From: Pseudomonas proteolytica
GTDB lineage: Bacteria > Pseudomonadota > Gammaproteobacteria > Pseudomonadales > Pseudomonadaceae
Assembly: GCF_007858275.1 (NCBI RefSeq)
Contig: NZ_VFEV01000016.1
Span: 62,001-126,000 of the forward strand
Length of the DNA stretch: 64,000 bases
Direction: 5' to 3'
Part shown: positions 63,090-64,000 of the stretch, piece after piece
Layout: the number at the start of each line of letters is the position of its first letter
Position numbering within the stretch: the stretch's first letter is position 1
Position numbers and translations under genes: made by a program
Notes under the pieces: generated by a model
What the model was told of the DNA's origin: nothing
What the model saw: the letters and a program-made list of their open reading frames with translations, nothing else
Database searches by the model: none

Positions 63090-63127
63090 TAAGCTCTCCC
63101 TCAACAGACTTCTTTTCGAGAAACCAC

Positions 63128-64000
63128 ATGCTCAACAATGATCGCCTGCTGGTGCAGATCCTGCTCCTGGTGCTGTTTGGTGCCAGTTTCTGGGTGATGG
63201 CGCCGTTCTGGTCGGCGCTGTTCTGGGGCGCGGTGCTGGCATTTGCCAGTTGGCCGCTGATGCGCCTGTTGACCCGTGCCCTGGGTGGGCGCGAGTCACT
63301 GGCAGCGGGGATCCTGACCCTGGGCTGGATGTTGCTGGTGGCAGTGCCGCTGGTGTGGCTGGGCTTCAACCTGGCCGACCATGTGCGCGACGCCGTGGCG
63401 CTGATCAAGGATGTGCAGGTCGATGGCTTGCCCGAGGCACCCACCTGGCTGGGGTCGATCCCCTTTGTCGGGGAGCGGCTGGTGGGCATGTGGGACAGCA
63501 TCGACCAGCAGGGCGCGGCCTTGATGGTCACGATCAAGCCGTACCTGGGGCAGGTCGGCAACTGGTTGCTGGCCCGTAGTGCGCAGATCGGCGGCGGCAT
63601 CCTGGAACTGACCCTGAGCCTGGTGTTCGTGTTCTTTTTCTACCGCGACGGGCCGCGCCTGGCGATGTTCGTCCACCGCCTGCTGGAACGCTTGATTGGT
63701 GAGCGTGCCGGTTACTACATCGACCTGGTGGCCGGCACGGTACAGCGGGTGGTCAACGGCGTGATCGGCACCGCCGCCGCCCAGGCACTGCTGGCACTGA
63801 TCGGCTTCCTGATCGCCGGAGTTCCCGGGGCGCTGGTACTGGGTATCGTCACCTTCCTGCTGAGCCTGATCCCCATGGGGCCGCCGCTTGTCTGGATCCC
63901 GGCCACGGCCTGGCTGGTGTGGAAGGGCGACTACACCTACGCGGTGTTCCTCGGCGTCTGGGGCACGTTCATCATCAGCGGCGTGGACAACGTGCTCAAG
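63128..64000 (+). CDS. AI-2E family transporter, 5' part (cut by window edge)
   Basis: The first 291 codons of a PF01594 (AI-2E/PerM/YdiK-type) membrane protein. It opens LNNDRLLVQILLLVLFGASF and has paired helices near the N terminus, a soluble stretch from about residue 95 to 150, then LTLSLVFVFFFYRDGPRLAM and GTAAAQALLALIGFLIAGVP. The frame is open to the last base of the window with no stop, so the end lies outside. Family members have been linked to AI-2 export and to Na+/H+ exchange; the E. coli YdiK type is the closest in my judgement. ATG 63128 is used. Confidence 0.88.
   Translation, partial: MLNNDRLLVQILLLVLFGASFWVMAPFWSALFWGAVLAFASWPLMRLLTRALGGRESLAAGILTLGWMLLVAVPLVWLGFNLADHVRDAVALIKDVQVDGLPEAPTWLGSIPFVGERLVGMWDSIDQQGAALMVTIKPYLGQVGNWLLARSAQIGGGILELTLSLVFVFFFYRDGPRLAMFVHRLLERLIGERAGYYIDLVAGTVQRVVNGVIGTAAAQALLALIGFLIAGVPGALVLGIVTFLLSLIPMGPPLVWIPATAWLVWKGDYTYAVFLGVWGTFIISGVDNVLK

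Overview
The window is 64 kb of chromosome from a fluorescent-group Pseudomonas, close to P. fluorescens. The evidence is Pseudomonas-type gene order (gltA / sdhCDAB-sucABCD-lpd / brnQ / htpG / fabBA / hybrid kinase / gpsA), high GC with a strong codon bias in the TCA-cycle genes, and about fifteen REP/REPIN palindromes of the GTGGGAGCGGGCTTGC type with a REP-associated transposase. No rRNA, tRNA, CRISPR array, phage or conventional IS element was seen. Nearly all genes are intact and belong to known families.

Layout: (1) 1-5.1 kb: a HicA/HicB toxin-antitoxin pair, an MFS exporter, sulfate-binding protein, a voltage-sensor K+ channel and a urea transporter. (2) 5.2-12.4 kb: a minus-strand operon gcl-hyi-glxR-ttuD-pyk that takes glyoxylate to pyruvate, divergent from a GlcG/HbpS-like gene. 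Both sides of this divergent region carry the same perfect TTGTATACAA palindrome. (3) 12.4-20 kb: a RAYT transposase with flanking REPs, a TetR regulator, a DUF808 membrane protein, a small protein behind a perfect HrpL-type hrp box (candidate type III secretion substrate), an MlaA-like gene coupled to an alpha/beta hydrolase, a MITE-like inverted-repeat element and a membrane GH17 beta-glucan glucosyltransferase. (4) 20.2-23.4 kb: BetX-like binding protein, DUF485 and ActP-type symporter. (5) 23.5-36.6 kb: gltA divergent from sdhCDAB-sucAB-lpd-sucCD, which together form most of the oxidative TCA cycle. (6) 37-50.8 kb: brnQ, DUF599 and MAPEG proteins, a small lipoprotein, two hot-dog thioesterases, htpG with a sigma-32 promoter, dienelactone hydrolase, pirin, OsmC, a secreted amidohydrolase, DUF3859, an MCP and fabBA. 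(7) 51-64 kb: a coupled operon of TonB receptor, binding protein and hybrid histidine kinase, then gpsA-DUF4389-sixA, an acyl-CoA synthetase/thioesterase/hydrolase/hydrolase series, a DUF4892 gene preceded by an 18-codon leader ORF, and the start of an AI-2E family transporter cut by the window edge.

The items most worth following up are the hrp-box gene at 14836-15306, the TonB receptor/binding protein/kinase operon at 51034-55986, the 18-aa leader ORF at 62184-62240, and the inverted-repeat element at 18203-18348 flanked by 11-bp direct repeats. I found no large uncharacterised multi-gene system. The best candidates for undescribed biology are these small ones.
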